Shown in pieces: positions 37,304 through 46,826 of a stretch of 64,000 nucleotides of DNA. Position numbers and translations under genes: made by a program. Under the pieces are notes generated by a model. It was not told the DNA's origin. It did not search any database and saw nothing but the letters and a program-made list of their open reading frames with translations. Position 1 is the stretch's first letter, and each line of letters opens with the position of its first letter. This stretch comes from Phocaeicola sartorii JCM 17136 = DSM 21941 (GTDB lineage: Bacteria > Bacteroidota > Bacteroidia > Bacteroidales > Bacteroidaceae): assembly GCF_000614185.1 (NCBI RefSeq), contig NZ_BAKM01000001.1, positions 186,001-250,000 of the forward strand. The letters are read 5' to 3'.

Positions 37304-38215
37304 ATCCATCTCCATATAAAGTACAACATGCCAATTCCGCCGCCTCCGCATCGGGCAAACAGGCCAGATGGTAAACGGGAACGGATGAAACCATCTTTCC
37401 CAACAGGCCGCAAACCCCACCATACAGCGCCTCCTCATAAGCAAATGCCGGCGGAGCAGACGGATGCAAAGCGGCATAAGCCTGCACGATGTTCAATCTC
37501 CGCATCCTGTTCTCAGGCGCCTGCGACAAACGTACACAGCCGACCAGCGGATAACGTTCTGCCTTATAGCAAGGAGTCTTCCCACTCCACGGGCTGCCAT
37601 AAACCCATACACCCCCCTCTTCATAACGCACCATGGGACTGTCATCATTCAGCAGCCTGCTTCCTGGTATATTCTCCCTCCACAAACGGGTATGGGTGCT
37701 CTTGCCGGTTCCGCTTTCGCCTAAAAAAAGAACCGCTTTTCCCTTATAAACGATACAACTGCCATGCAAGGCAAGCGTATCTTCCCATACCGTCATCAGC
37801 CATATCCCATCCATAAGGCAAACCTCAAAAGACGGGGAGAATAATTACCATACAGGCAGATACCTTTCCCTTCTCTGGTTTCATCCAGCATCCGAAGATA
37901 AAGGGATGGTTCTTCGTCCGGAGCCAGTTCCAACAGGAATCCCTCCTCGCTCACGCCAAAAGAACCGGTTACATCCTCGTATCCGAATGAATAAGACTTT
38001 CTCTGAAAAGTCGGAAAGTCTCCCCCGTCTCCCTCGCGAACGACAAACTCCGGTGACCAGGCATCCTCACCCACCTCTTCCGGTGATACGGTGTCCGTCA
38101 GCCGGACAAACGGTCTGAAACCATGGATACTATCCACCGCCTCCATCAGACTTTTGCCCGACAAGCAGAAACAATGACCACCTATTTTATATATGCTATT
38201 CATTTTCTTTTCCAT
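37284..38215 (-). CDS. HprK-like serine kinase (frameshifted in this sequence)
   Basis: Fragments 37796-38215 and 37284-37814 join as one 310-residue protein if one G is added to the three-base run at 37806-37808. The C-terminal half has the HPr-kinase P-loop fold: ALHGSCIVYKGKAVLFLGESGTGKST (P-loop GESGTGKST), LLNDDSP (Mg-binding acidic pair) and GSPWSGKTPC. The N-terminal half has no known catalytic motif. Homologues in lasso-peptide clusters (paeninodin type) phosphorylate a serine of the precursor; others in Bacteroidetes are uncharacterised. The start overlaps the ABC transporter end by 20 bp. Family is secure; substrate is unknown. Confidence 0.82.
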
Positions 38216-39837
38216 TTAATCTGATTATACGATGGCAATATGCCAGCGAGCTTTCCCGGTGGGCAATTGTAAGAACAGTCAGCCCCCTGCACTCCCTCAT
38301 CAGACCGAGAAGCATTTCATTGACAGCCCGTTCGGTCTCATTATCCAATGCAGAAGTAGCCTCATCCAGCAAAAGCACCTCCGCTTTCTTATACAAAGCA
38401 CGGGCGATACCCACCCGCTGTTTCTGGCCTCCCGAAAGCCTCCCCCCTCCTTCACCCAAAGGAGTGTCCATTCCTTGCGGCAACTCATCCACCCAAGCAT
38501 CCAATCTCACCAGCCTCACGATCTCCGCTACCCGTTCCTTATCTACAGAGCGGCATCCCAAAGCAATATTTTCCGCCAAGGTTCCATCCAGCACAAACAC
38601 TTCCTGTTGCACGTACCCCACCCTGCGGTGCCATTCCTGCCTCGGCATATCAGCAAACGGCTTATCATCTATCCGAATGGTACCTTTATCCGGAGTGATA
38701 AATCCCAAAAGCAGATTAAATAAGGTGGATTTACCTCTGCCGCTCTCACCACAGATGCCTACATATTCCCCTTTACGATGGTACAACAGAAATCCTTCAG
38801 CACTTCAGTTCCCTCAGGATAAGCATAGGAAAGGTGTTCTATCCGTATTTCTTTTTGAAAAGAAAACTCTTCCTGTCCCCACGACGGTGAAACTGTTTTT
38901 GCCACCTTATCCTCCAATCCTTCCTCTATGATCCGCAGAGAATAAACCGCATTCTGCACCTGTGTCCAGCCTCCCAAAATGCCGCGCAAAGCGGGCAGCA
39001 ACCGGAAAGCTGCCACCGCAAAGACACCTACCAGCGCTTTGATATCCCCTGTTCCGAAAAGGGTGAGCAAGGTCAGCCCCGATACGACCGCCATTTCGGA
39101 AAGGCAAAGAGGAAGGTGCTGTATGCTCTCCAGTTTCAGACGGCTCTCACTGATGATCCCCAGCCTCCGGGCGAATGCCTGCTGAAGAAAAGGAAATGCC
39201 GCATTCAGTTCCAACTCGGCATATCCTTTCATGGTTTCCGTAACCAGCCGGGATTGCTCACGACGGGCCTGCTGTTCCTGCTCGCCATAACGGCGCATCG
39301 GTTTCCTGATCCCCCATCCGTAAATCAGCATGAAAGGCAGAAAGGCCATATACAGTATCAGCACCGTCAGCGGAGCATAAACCAGCAAAGCTGCCGTCAC
39401 CCATAAAATCAGCAGCATTTCTCCCGTCATGCGGAGCAAAGGGGAAAGGAGGTTTAAAGAGAAGGCATAACAGATATAGTTTACCTCATATCCCAGCCGG
39501 ACACTCCCCCTGCTGCGGATAAACAATAATCCCCGTTGATAGTAAGACGTAAAAAGAGAGAAACTGAGCCGACGGTAAAGTGACATCAGAAAATGGTTCT
39601 GAAAACGTGAAAGGCCTGCCACCAAAGCATTCTTCACCAAAATAAAGACAACCGCCACCAGGCAGAACAACAGGGCCGCATCTTTATCGCCCCCATCGTC
39701 CAACAAAAAAACAAGACAGGCAACAAGGCAGCCAGTCCAGCAAAGTCCAATAATGCACAAAGGAAGACAGCACCCACCACCCTTATCCCCATTATCCTTT
39801 CCCCGGGCAGCAACAAACGGCAGATTCTTTTCAACAT
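38196..39837 (-). CDS. ABC transporter, fused membrane and ATPase domains, peptide-export type (two frameshifts)
   Basis: Restoring one T in the seven-base run at 39705-39711 and one G at 38768-38771 gives 547 residues from the ATG at 39837 (MLKRICRLLLPGERIMG). The N-terminal half has six predicted membrane helices (for example VVGAVFLCALLDFAGLAALLP and LLILWVTAALLVYAPLTVLIL). The ATPase half has the Walker A GESGRGKST, signature LSGGQKQRVGIARAL, Walker B VLLLDEATSALDNETE and the His loop TIAHRESS. There is no C39 peptidase domain at the N terminus. The position between nucleotidyltransferase and kinase genes suggests export of a small modified peptide, as in lasso-type clusters. Confidence 0.88.
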
Positions 39838-39844
39838 AAACCAC

Positions 39845-40966
39845 TTAATTTCGCTCCGTCTGGAAGATGGTGTGGGGAGAACGCAGATGCAACAGAATAG
39901 AATTTCCAATCCATTTGCACAGTGAAATGCGCAACACACTGTTGCACGCACGATGAGTATGCAGCATACGTCTGGTTTTATAAACCAGAATGCCCCATTT
40001 ACTTTTCGCCGGAACAGACATGGCATAGGGTGGCCGGATGATTTCCCGCAAGATTTCCTCCGCCAATCCTTCTCCTCCATGCACCGGGACGGAAGTTCCT
40101 AAATAATGATTACAGAGGTGGGTCATAGCCAGCATCATGTTTCTAAAATGGACATCCGTCACTTCCTCTGGAATATGCAGGCCGTATTTATTCAGCAGGC
40201 AAGCCCAGTCGCAAAGATGATGAAGCGCCAGGCCGCTTGCGTAATGCTGGGCGGCATGAAAAGCGAGAAATACGGTATTGAAGGCGGAAGACGGAATTAA
40301 AATGGTGTGCTTTCCGTCCAGTTCCGCCGATACGGGTTGCAGCAGTCCTTGAAGCAGCTTATCCATCTGCACCGCTATGCGGTATGTTTCCGAATTAATG
40401 AAAGTCTTATGATTCTCTATCGGGATACCTTTATAGTAAAACACACTATGCTTTTCGGAGTGTTCACAGTCTACCGCTATTCCTTGTTCTTCCATCAATC
40501 GGTCTGCCATTCGGTTGGCCTCGGCATCGCTTCTTCGGGAATGGTCTGCCGAATACGTGTAGATGTCTATATCTCCCCCTTCCCTGTGCGAAGGAATGGG
40601 ATAATAGGTAGAGAGACCTACTCCTTTCAGCTGGACTGTGGTGATGCCATGCGTTTGATAGAAAGCTGAAAGTCCGGCTATGGTACGGCAGTATTGCCGG
40701 TAGCGTTTTTCATAGTTCTCTACCGCCATCGCCCAGTTTAACTTCAAAGCCTTCGGGGGCTGCAAACGGGCAGGCAGGGTTTGTATTCCGTCCCATGCCA
40801 AGGCCATTACTCCCTGAGTGCAAGCCAGTTTGTAACACGCCTGCCAAAGGGTGGGAGATAGATCGGTAAAAAGGATTTCACTAACCGGCTTTGCGCTGTT
40901 CAACGCGGATCGGAGCAAGGCAAAGAGCATTTGTTCCGGTTTATCGAGTGTCGTGTTCATAATCAT
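39845..40966 (-). CDS. NTP_transf_5-family nucleotidyltransferase
   Basis: 373 residues, cytosolic. The nucleotidyltransferase core carries GVGLSTYYPIPSHREGGDIDIY, with the metal-binding Asp-x-Asp in GDIDIY, preceded by a helical N-terminal domain (LARSALNS-like, ACTQGVMALAWDGIQ). This PF14907-type family recurs beside PqqD, HprK-like and ABC genes in lasso and other RiPP loci, where it modifies the kinase product or the peptide. Its ATG overlaps the PqqD stop (ATGA), so the two are coupled. Family call is good; substrate is unknown. Confidence 0.85.
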   Translation of the reverse strand: MIMNTTLDKPEQMLFALLRSALNSAKPVSEILFTDLSPTLWQACYKLACTQGVMALAWDGIQTLPARLQPPKALKLNWAMAVENYEKRYRQYCRTIAGLSAFYQTHGITTVQLKGVGLSTYYPIPSHREGGDIDIYTYSADHSRRSDAEANRMADRLMEEQGIAVDCEHSEKHSVFYYKGIPIENHKTFINSETYRIAVQMDKLLQGLLQPVSAELDGKHTILIPSSAFNTVFLAFHAAQHYASGLALHHLCDWACLLNKYGLHIPEEVTDVHFRNMMLAMTHLCNHYLGTSVPVHGGEGLAEEILREIIRPPYAMSVPAKSKWGILVYKTRRMLHTHRACNSVLRISLCKWIGNSILLHLRSPHTIFQTERN

Positions 40967-41244
40967 ACATAGTCATCCGCCAGTAATATATGGCATTTAC
41001 TCAGGTCATCCGCCCAAGCCGCCGCATCCTTTTCGGCTTGGTCTTGGGGAATATGATAGGCTTCCACCAGCACCAAGGCTGCCTCTTGTAAAGTGAAGTC
41101 CTTTCCCGAAAGCTGTTCCCAAAGCAGGCGGGCAGAAGTGTTGAGAGAGATGATACGGGTGAGGTCGGCATCGGGCGTTCCTTGGTTCACGATGATGGTT
41201 TCTCCGGCTATGGAGCGGAGTTTGAAATGGGGATTAAGTTTCAT
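40963..41244 (-). CDS. PqqD-family protein (RiPP recognition element)
   Basis: 93 residues. The fold is a short beta-hairpin plus winged helix: FKLRSIAGETIIVNQG, then ISLNTSARLLWEQLSGKDFTLQEAALVLVEAYHI, the PqqD pattern of LNxTAxxLWxxL and an EAxxxLxxxY helix. PqqD-like domains bind leader peptides and hand them to the modifying enzymes. It is the first gene of the cassette 41244-36851. A terminator hairpin lies just upstream, so a separate promoter is needed, but I cannot point to one in the 112-bp gap. Confidence 0.88.
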   Translation of the reverse strand: MKLNPHFKLRSIAGETIIVNQGTPDADLTRIISLNTSARLLWEQLSGKDFTLQEAALVLVEAYHIPQDQAEKDAAAWADDLSKCHILLADDYV

Positions 41245-41256
41245 AATTTTCTAATC

Positions 41257-41301
41257 TTAAAAAGAGAAAGCCACCCGACCTATTGAGACGGGACGGCTTT
41301 C
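41257..41301 (-). terminator. Terminator between the fimbrillin-like gene and the PqqD cassette
   Basis: Arms GAAAGCC and CCCG pair with CGGG and GGCTTTC across a 45-base region, with CTCTTTTT following on the minus strand. It separates the two transcripts or reduces read-through into the cassette. Confidence 0.75.
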
Positions 41302-41356
41302 TTTGGTTACAAATCACTTTTTGTCATGACTAACAACATGATTGCAGGTCATTCTC

Positions 41357-44301
41357 TTATTTTTTATAACTCTCCCAACCGGTTCCTGTAAACGAAGGGG
41401 TACCAGTCACGTTGATGATAGAGGAAGCATCTGTAATCGATGAATCAACAACCAAATTGCCGTTAAAAGTACCACCCTCAATATTCAATTCCATGGGTTC
41501 GGTGTTTCCGGCACTTTTTGATAATTCCACGTCACCATTGATAATACTAGTACCTTTAACAGTTACTTTAACTCCGGCAGTGTAGGTTGAATAGCCACAA
41601 AGATCAAATGCCTTCGCACCAGATTTGGCATTAATCGTAGTATTGTTAATCACGATATTACCACAATTATTGCTCAATACATATAGGGCGTTTGGACCGT
41701 TCACTGTCATAGCATCCAACGTCAAATTACAGTAGTTCTGAATCATAATTTTATCATTATCACTTTTCAGCGTTCCATTTTTCATAGTAACGGTAGAACC
41801 TTCCAGCAATTGACAGCTATTTGTTTCTGTGCCGGCCGATCCTACAGTCGGTTCAGCCAATGTAAACACATGGTTGTTCAAGTCCAATTCTACAGATTGT
41901 CCGCTTTTTGTTTTAAAGCCATCACAAGTAACGTCTGCATTCAAACGTATCTTTACGTTAGCATTGCCACTTAAATATAAAAGTGCGGACGGATCGGAGA
42001 AAGTACCACCGGTAACAGCCAGCGATGCACCTTTGCCAACTACATAAACCTTGCCATTCAGTATACCACCACTGATAGTCATCTGTCCCAAATCATTGGG
42101 CACGCCATTATGACCTTCATTATCCACCACATACCGAGCGGAACCGGTCGTATTGAATGTACCTCCCTTGATTTCAGTCACATGATGATTCTGTACGGTT
42201 GCCTGAGACATATTGGTGAACGTACCATCGTTGATGACAAGCTTGGCTCCATCATCATTCTTAATAGTATTAAGACCGCCGGCAAATGTACCACCGTTAA
42301 TGATAAGTGAAGGGTTCTGATGATTGGTACCGCTTACATATCCATTTCGCGGATTCGTATTGGTATAATCATAATACCCATTGGCTATCATCGAAGAATA
42401 ATGCCCGTTTTGCGATATCTCCACATTTGGATTAATCGTCATCTCGCCATGATTCAGAATATTATAATAGCTGTTACCACCTGAACTTTCTGAATTCTGA
42501 CCGTTTTCCTTACTCCGCGTATAGGTTCCGCCATTAAGAATTACCGTACCGTTATTATAGACACAAGCTTTTCCATGACTTACATTATCCACTGTACCAT
42601 TTCCGTTAATGGTCAGGCTACTACCATAGTTGACGGTAAATGTATCGCCAGATTTGTTGGTAATTTTATGACCGTTCAAATTGATGATAACTTCATTCGT
42701 TGCGGAAATAGTGAAATCTCCCGTCAAGTCTGTGGTAAGAGTATAAGTTCCACCATTTCGGGCAACTTCTTCCATTTCCGCTACTGCCACATCAACAACT
42801 GTAAATACATTATTGTCGGACAGATCGGGTAGTTCCGCTCCCCCTTCCTTGTAGATAATAACAGTTGCTGAATTAGTCTGATCGCGAGTTATTTGAGTTA
42901 TAGTGCTACCCGTCTTTGCTCTTACATTACCACCCTTAACAATCAGTTCTTTAACCGTTACGCCTTTATCAACAATCAATGTATTGGTTGCCGTAGTTGC
43001 CACTATCTTGTTATAAGTAGTAGCCTCCTCCGCTGCTGCTAAAGTTACTGTAGCCGCAGGCAAGGTGATATTAAATGAAGGGGCGCTTTCCTGATCTGAA
43101 CTTTTCACTTTGGGGATAGCGATTTCAATAGAAGCCTTAGATTCAGCAGGAGTCGTTGTACTGCTGCCCAAACTTTCTTTTATCTCAATGGCCCCATCCC
43201 CACCGGTTGCCGCTGTAGGAACTTCATTAAAAGTCAGATTCAATACGTTGGGAGTATCCCCCTCTGTAGATGAAGAAGTATAGGCAGCAGGAATCTCAAT
43301 AGCTGTATCAATGTCCTTTGCAGTAGTTACCGTAACACTGGTAGGCAATGTTTCAGCAGAATCACCGGTTTGCAACAACTGATTCAAATCGGAAACATTC
43401 TGAACACTCGATGTGATTCCTCCCGTTACGGTAGAACAAGTAAGCAACGGCATTTTCAGCAAAGTGGCCCGATTTATCGTATTTGACGCATCCGATTGAA
43501 AAGAAGCCAGCACTTTATCATTTGCATTTTTTATTTCCCAACCAAACCCCATATAAGTGCCTGTAGGAACCGGAATATAAAATACTCTCTTTTCCGTACC
43601 GGCAGTAAAGTTGATAGTAACAGTCTTACCTTCATCTGTTGTAGACGTTTGAGTTGCTTCCGATATTGTTGAGATAGAAGGGGTATCCTCACTTAAATTC
43701 ACCGTAAAGTCTCCGGTTATTTTCGTATTAGCAGTAAATACAAACTTTGTTGCATCAGCCGGTATTTTAGCTATCTGAAAGCAGAATACTCCCCCCAAAT
43801 GTTTAAAACTTAAATCCATGCTTCCCTGTGTAGCAATTTTAGCAAGCATCGGCGCATTTGTACTATTGGATACGCCACCGTTCAACAATCCAAACTGACC
43901 ATCCGCATTAGCATAAGTATAAGAATCTGCATGTGGTAAGTCAGTCCACCCTCATTGTATTTATGCCTACTGTTAGATGGATAAAGAGCACAAACCGAGG
44001 TTGTTGTTGCCTCTCCGACTAAAGTACCTTGAAATTGAGCACTTCCAGTTCCCGCCCCACTTGCCAAAGAATAAACCACAAACGGATTGGAGGTATTCGT
44101 AGTATGTACTGATATTTTATCATCTGCATTCCAAAAGAATACAGCTGGAGTCGTATCTGTAAAACCAACACGCGGCTGCGGTTTACCTTCAAACGCAGCG
44201 TTAATAACGCTCTGCCCGTCAGTAGAAGTTGTCCATATCTCATCATTGCTGCAACTTGCCAACGAAGTAACAGCCATCAAGCCAATAATATACTTTTTCA
44301 T
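41357..44301 (-). CDS. Fimbrillin-like lipoprotein with long right-handed beta-helix (frameshifted in this sequence)
   Basis: With one T added at 43938-43939 the gene encodes 981 residues from the ATG at 44301 (MKKYIIGLMAVTSLASC, lipobox ASC). Residues about 20-280 follow the fimbrillin (Mfa-like) plan: SNDEIWTT, AFEGKPQPRVGF, FFWNADDKISVHTT, CALYPSN, LSFKHLGGVFCFQI. From about residue 430 the chain is a beta-helix of short repeats with Asn/Gly turns (INLNGHKI, VDNVSHGKACVYNNGTVILNGGTY, LIINGGTFAGG, TISGGILNG). That makes a surface lipoprotein with a fimbrial anchor domain and an elongated, possibly glycan-contacting or adhesive, stalk. It starts 23 bp after a 39-residue peptide gene. No catalytic residues are recognised. 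Confidence 0.8.
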
Positions 44302-44324
44302 GATTTTCAATTTAAGTCCAACCT

Positions 44325-44444
44325 TTATACTTGACCCGGAGTCCAATTACCTTCTTCTCCGCTTACTGCAAATCCCTTTTCTACCTCTACCTCAATAACC
44401 TCCACTTTCGGAGCTTCATACATTTCCATATTATTTGTTTCCAT
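44325..44444 (-). CDS. Small peptide gene, 39 residues, possible modified-peptide precursor
   Basis: ATG at 44444 to TAA at 44325-44327. The peptide starts METNNMEMYEAPKVEV, runs through an acidic beta-prone stretch (VIEVEVEKG) and ends in a small-residue, Ser/Gly/Trp-containing tail (FAVSGEEGNWTPGQV). The layout of a YxAPxVxVIEVxxExGFAxSG block followed by a variable tail is, from memory, recurrent in short Bacteroidetes ORFs; I know of no assigned function. It lies 23 bp before the fimbrillin-like lipoprotein and about 3 kb upstream of the PqqD cassette on the same strand. The leader-plus-tail look makes it a candidate substrate; this is inference. Confidence 0.55.
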   Translation of the reverse strand: METNNMEMYEAPKVEVIEVEVEKGFAVSGEEGNWTPGQV

Positions 44445-44499
44445 AAACTTCGTACAATAAAATTTAGATTTTAATTTTTCAATGATTTTGTTCAGACAT

Positions 44500-44667
44500 T
44501 ATCCGCCCCAATTATGTAATATAGAATACTTTATAAGATGTCATAATTGCCGTCTGCGGGCAGAAGATTCCTGGCGGTCCGGTGACATAGATTTTGTCTC
44601 CGCAACCTCGACTTGACAGATAACGGGATACAAAGAGTTGCACTCCCGGTTGTAGTGTTGCTTTCAT
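44500..44667 (-). CDS. Possible small ORF, 55 codons, unknown
   Basis: Minus-strand ATG at 44667. The start reads MKATLQPGVQLFVSRYL and the middle has two cysteines in GCGDKIYVTGPPGIFC. The frame appears to end near NWGG at 44500, though I am least sure of the base count in the block 44511-44520, where one base would change the end. No ribosome site or family is recognised. It lies between the candidate RNA and the 39-residue peptide gene, on the same strand. Confidence 0.3.
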
Positions 44668-44746
44668 ACGTCTGTAAATGTTAGATCAGTCTATCTTGTC
44701 AAAAGACTTTGCCTAACTCCCCCTCCCCTGTTCGGCGGTTAACAAT

Positions 44747-45000
44747 AAAAAAAAGCGTGAGGGCTGTATCTTGTTTATCCTATCATCGGGCCTTCGCATT
44801 GCCTTGTACCTAGATAAACAACAGCCACCCACGCCCTTAGGTATATAGATGCCACAGCAATGGCAGGTATACAACACAGACGTGAGCGTTGTTGTTATCA
44901 TCTTCAGGTACAGCTCAAAGTTGCGAAGTTTGATGATAGAAGATAATTTCAATAACGCTTCTTAAAATATGCAATACTCTATTACACCATAGTAGAGTAA
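44747..45000 (-). ncRNA. Candidate structured small RNA or leader with intrinsic terminator
   Basis: A full TAnnTTTG element at 45007-45014 predicts a start near 45000. The transcript would fold into a 5' hairpin (TACTCTA…TAGAGTA), a TGCCA/TGGCA hairpin near 44850, and a long terminal stem. In that stem GCGTGGG, GGCTGT and TGTTTATC pair with GATAAACA, ACAGCC and CACGC at 44755-44834, directly followed by eight U (44754-44747). A long stem plus U-tract is the shape of an sRNA or attenuated leader. A 79-codon frame (44713-44952) crosses it but would need transcription past the U-tract. No known RNA family is claimed. Confidence 0.45.
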
Positions 45001-45006
45001 TTGATG

Positions 45007-45014
45007 CAAATATA
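45007..45014 (-). promoter_or_regulatory. -7 promoter element of the candidate RNA
   Basis: The minus strand reads TATATTTG, a full match to TAnnTTTG. A TTTC sits 18 bp upstream as a weak -33. Confidence 0.45.
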
Positions 45015-45135
45015 ATAAATTCTTAAATATAGGAAACATTTCTTAGCCGTTTTTTTTGATAATTATTGAAATAAGCATAGAAAGCACGTTTTTACACGTA
45101 CACCTGCATGGAACTACACGTAAGTTATGTACAGG

Positions 45136-45225
45136 CCTATGCATAGGGAGCTGTAGAATTTTAGTGGGGCTTTTATTCGATCCCGCCACTGGGGTTATTA
45201 CCTCCCCCTGCCCCCACTAAATTTC
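45136..45225. repeat. Palindrome and inverted repeat in intergenic DNA upstream of the candidate RNA
   Basis: CCTATGCATAGG at 45136-45147 is a perfect palindrome. GAATTTTAGTGGGG at 45156-45169 pairs with CCCCACTAAATTTC at 45212-45225 with one mismatch across a C/G-rich 42-base centre. The flanking DNA (45075-45260) also has repeated TACACGTA and TATGTAC strings. The rest of 45015-45290 holds no gene that I can see. Confidence 0.6.
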
Positions 45226-45290
45226 GACTGCTACTATGTACATACAGGATATGCGTACGGATGTGAATGATATACCTTTATTCATTATAA

Positions 45291-45330
45291 AAAATGAGGT
45301 TGTGTCAAAACGCTGACACAACCTCATTTT
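45291..45330 (-). terminator. Terminator of pgk
   Basis: A perfect 17-bp stem (45314-45330 with 45291-45307) with a 6-base loop, flanked by A/T runs, lies 20 bp after the pgk stop. Confidence 0.93.
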
Positions 45331-45349
45331 ATATATAATAAGGAATTAA

Positions 45350-46602
45350 TTATTCACCTTTGATAGCTGCAACCCCCGGAAGAGTTTTTCCTTCGATTGC
45401 TTCCAGCAAAGCACCACCACCGGTCGAGATATAAGAAACCTGGTCAGCCATACCGAACTTGTTGATACAAGCTACAGAGTCACCACCACCAATCAATGAG
45501 AACGCACCGTTCTTGGTTGCTTTAGCGATAGCCTCAGCGATAGCACGTGAACCGGCAGTAAAGTTATCGAATTCGAATACACCTGCAGGACCGTTCCACA
45601 AAATAGTCTTGGCATCTTCAATAGCAGCGGCAAATGCCTTCTGAGTTTCAGGACCAGCATCCAGACCTTCCCATCCTTCAGGAATATTATTTGCAGGAAC
45701 AACCTGAGTATGAGCATCATTAGAGAATGCATCAGCAGCCACACAGTCAGAGCCCAATACCAGATTCACACCTTTAGCCTTAGCCTTAGCAATGATATCA
45801 AGAGCTAAATCCAATTTATCATCTTCCACGATAGAGTTACCAATCTTTCCGCCTTGAGCTTTAGCGAAAGTATAAGTCATACCACCGCAAAGGATTAAGT
45901 TATCCACTTTATCCATCAGGTTTTCAATGATACCAATCTTGGTAGATACCTTAGAGCCACCCATGATAGCAGTGAACGGACGTTTGATATCTTTCAGGAT
46001 ATTATCAACAGCCTGAACTTCTTTTTCCATCAAGTAACCCAACATCTTATGGTCTGCATCAAAATAATCAGCAATAACAGCAGTAGAAGCATGTTTGCGG
46101 TGAGCAGTACCGAATGCGTCATTGATATAGCAGTCAGCGTATGAAGCCAAAGTCTTGGCAAACTCTTTCTGAGAAGCTTCATAGCCTTCTTGGCATCTTC
46201 GTATGCAGGATCTTCTTTGTCAATGCCAACAGGCTTTCCTTCTTCTTCAGGATAGAAACGCAAGTTTTCCAACAACAGGACTTCACCCGGTTTCAAAGCA
46301 GCCGCAGCATCACCGGCTTTTGCACAATCAGGAGCAAATTTCACAGGCACACCCAATTTTTCAGAAACAGCATCGACAATCTGACTCAATGAATATTTAG
46401 CATTTACCTTACCTTTGGGTTTACCCATGTGTGACATGATAATCAAGCTGCCACCATCAGCCAACACTTTTTTCAAGGTAGGAAGAGCACCACGGATACG
46501 AGTATCATCAGTAATTTTACCATTTTCGTCCAAAGGTACATTGAAGTCCACACGGACAATTGCCTTTTTACCGGCAAAGTTGAATTTGTCAATTGTCATC
46601 AT
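45350..46602 (-). CDS. pgk: Phosphoglycerate kinase (frameshifted in this sequence)
   Basis: Glycolytic kinase moving phosphate between 1,3-bisphosphoglycerate and ADP. Fragments 46030-46602 and 45350-46150 join when one A is added at 46178-46179 (AAGGCTATGAAAGCTTC), giving 417 residues, the usual length. Motifs: [89 protein letters not shown] and the C-terminal [13 protein letters not shown] and STGGGALLE. Since this enzyme is normally essential and single copy, the break is strong evidence for sequence error. A shorter start at the second Met is equally likely. Confidence 0.96.
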
Positions 46603-46659
46603 AATCTCTTATTTTTGTTTATAGTGTATAAATACAATCTCGCTTATTTTTGGGTGTTG

Positions 46660-46688
46660 CAAAGTTACGAATATTTTTTATTAGCAAT
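46660..46688 (-). promoter_or_regulatory. Promoter of pgk
   Basis: The minus strand has TAACTTTG at 46667-46660 (full TAnnTTTG match) with ATTG 17 bp upstream. The start codon lies 58 bp downstream. Confidence 0.6.
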
Positions 46689-46826
46689 GTGTCAGGGCAG
46701 TAATAATTTTATCTGAAATGAAAAAAGAGAGTAAAAACCACTCTTTTTAAGAAAATCGAAAAAAAAAATCATTTTCCCGCTAGGTTGTCTCCAACTATCC
46801 TGTTATATATACAAAACGCGGAAAGA

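Noticed and set aside
36851..41244. Complete lasso peptide cluster
   Set aside because: No asparagine-synthetase-like cyclase and no transglutaminase-like leader protease are encoded in or next to the cassette. The asnA at 30293 is the unrelated AsnA type and 10 kb away.
44713..44952. 79-residue ORF on the minus strand as a gene
   Set aside because: It crosses a strong hairpin and U8 run that should end the transcript, and its composition follows the stem sequence. Kept only as an alternative to the RNA call.
4300..46602. Programmed ribosomal frameshifting in the broken genes
   Set aside because: Too many unrelated genes, no shared slippery heptamer or downstream structure, and homologous families are not known for it. 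Sequence error is simpler.
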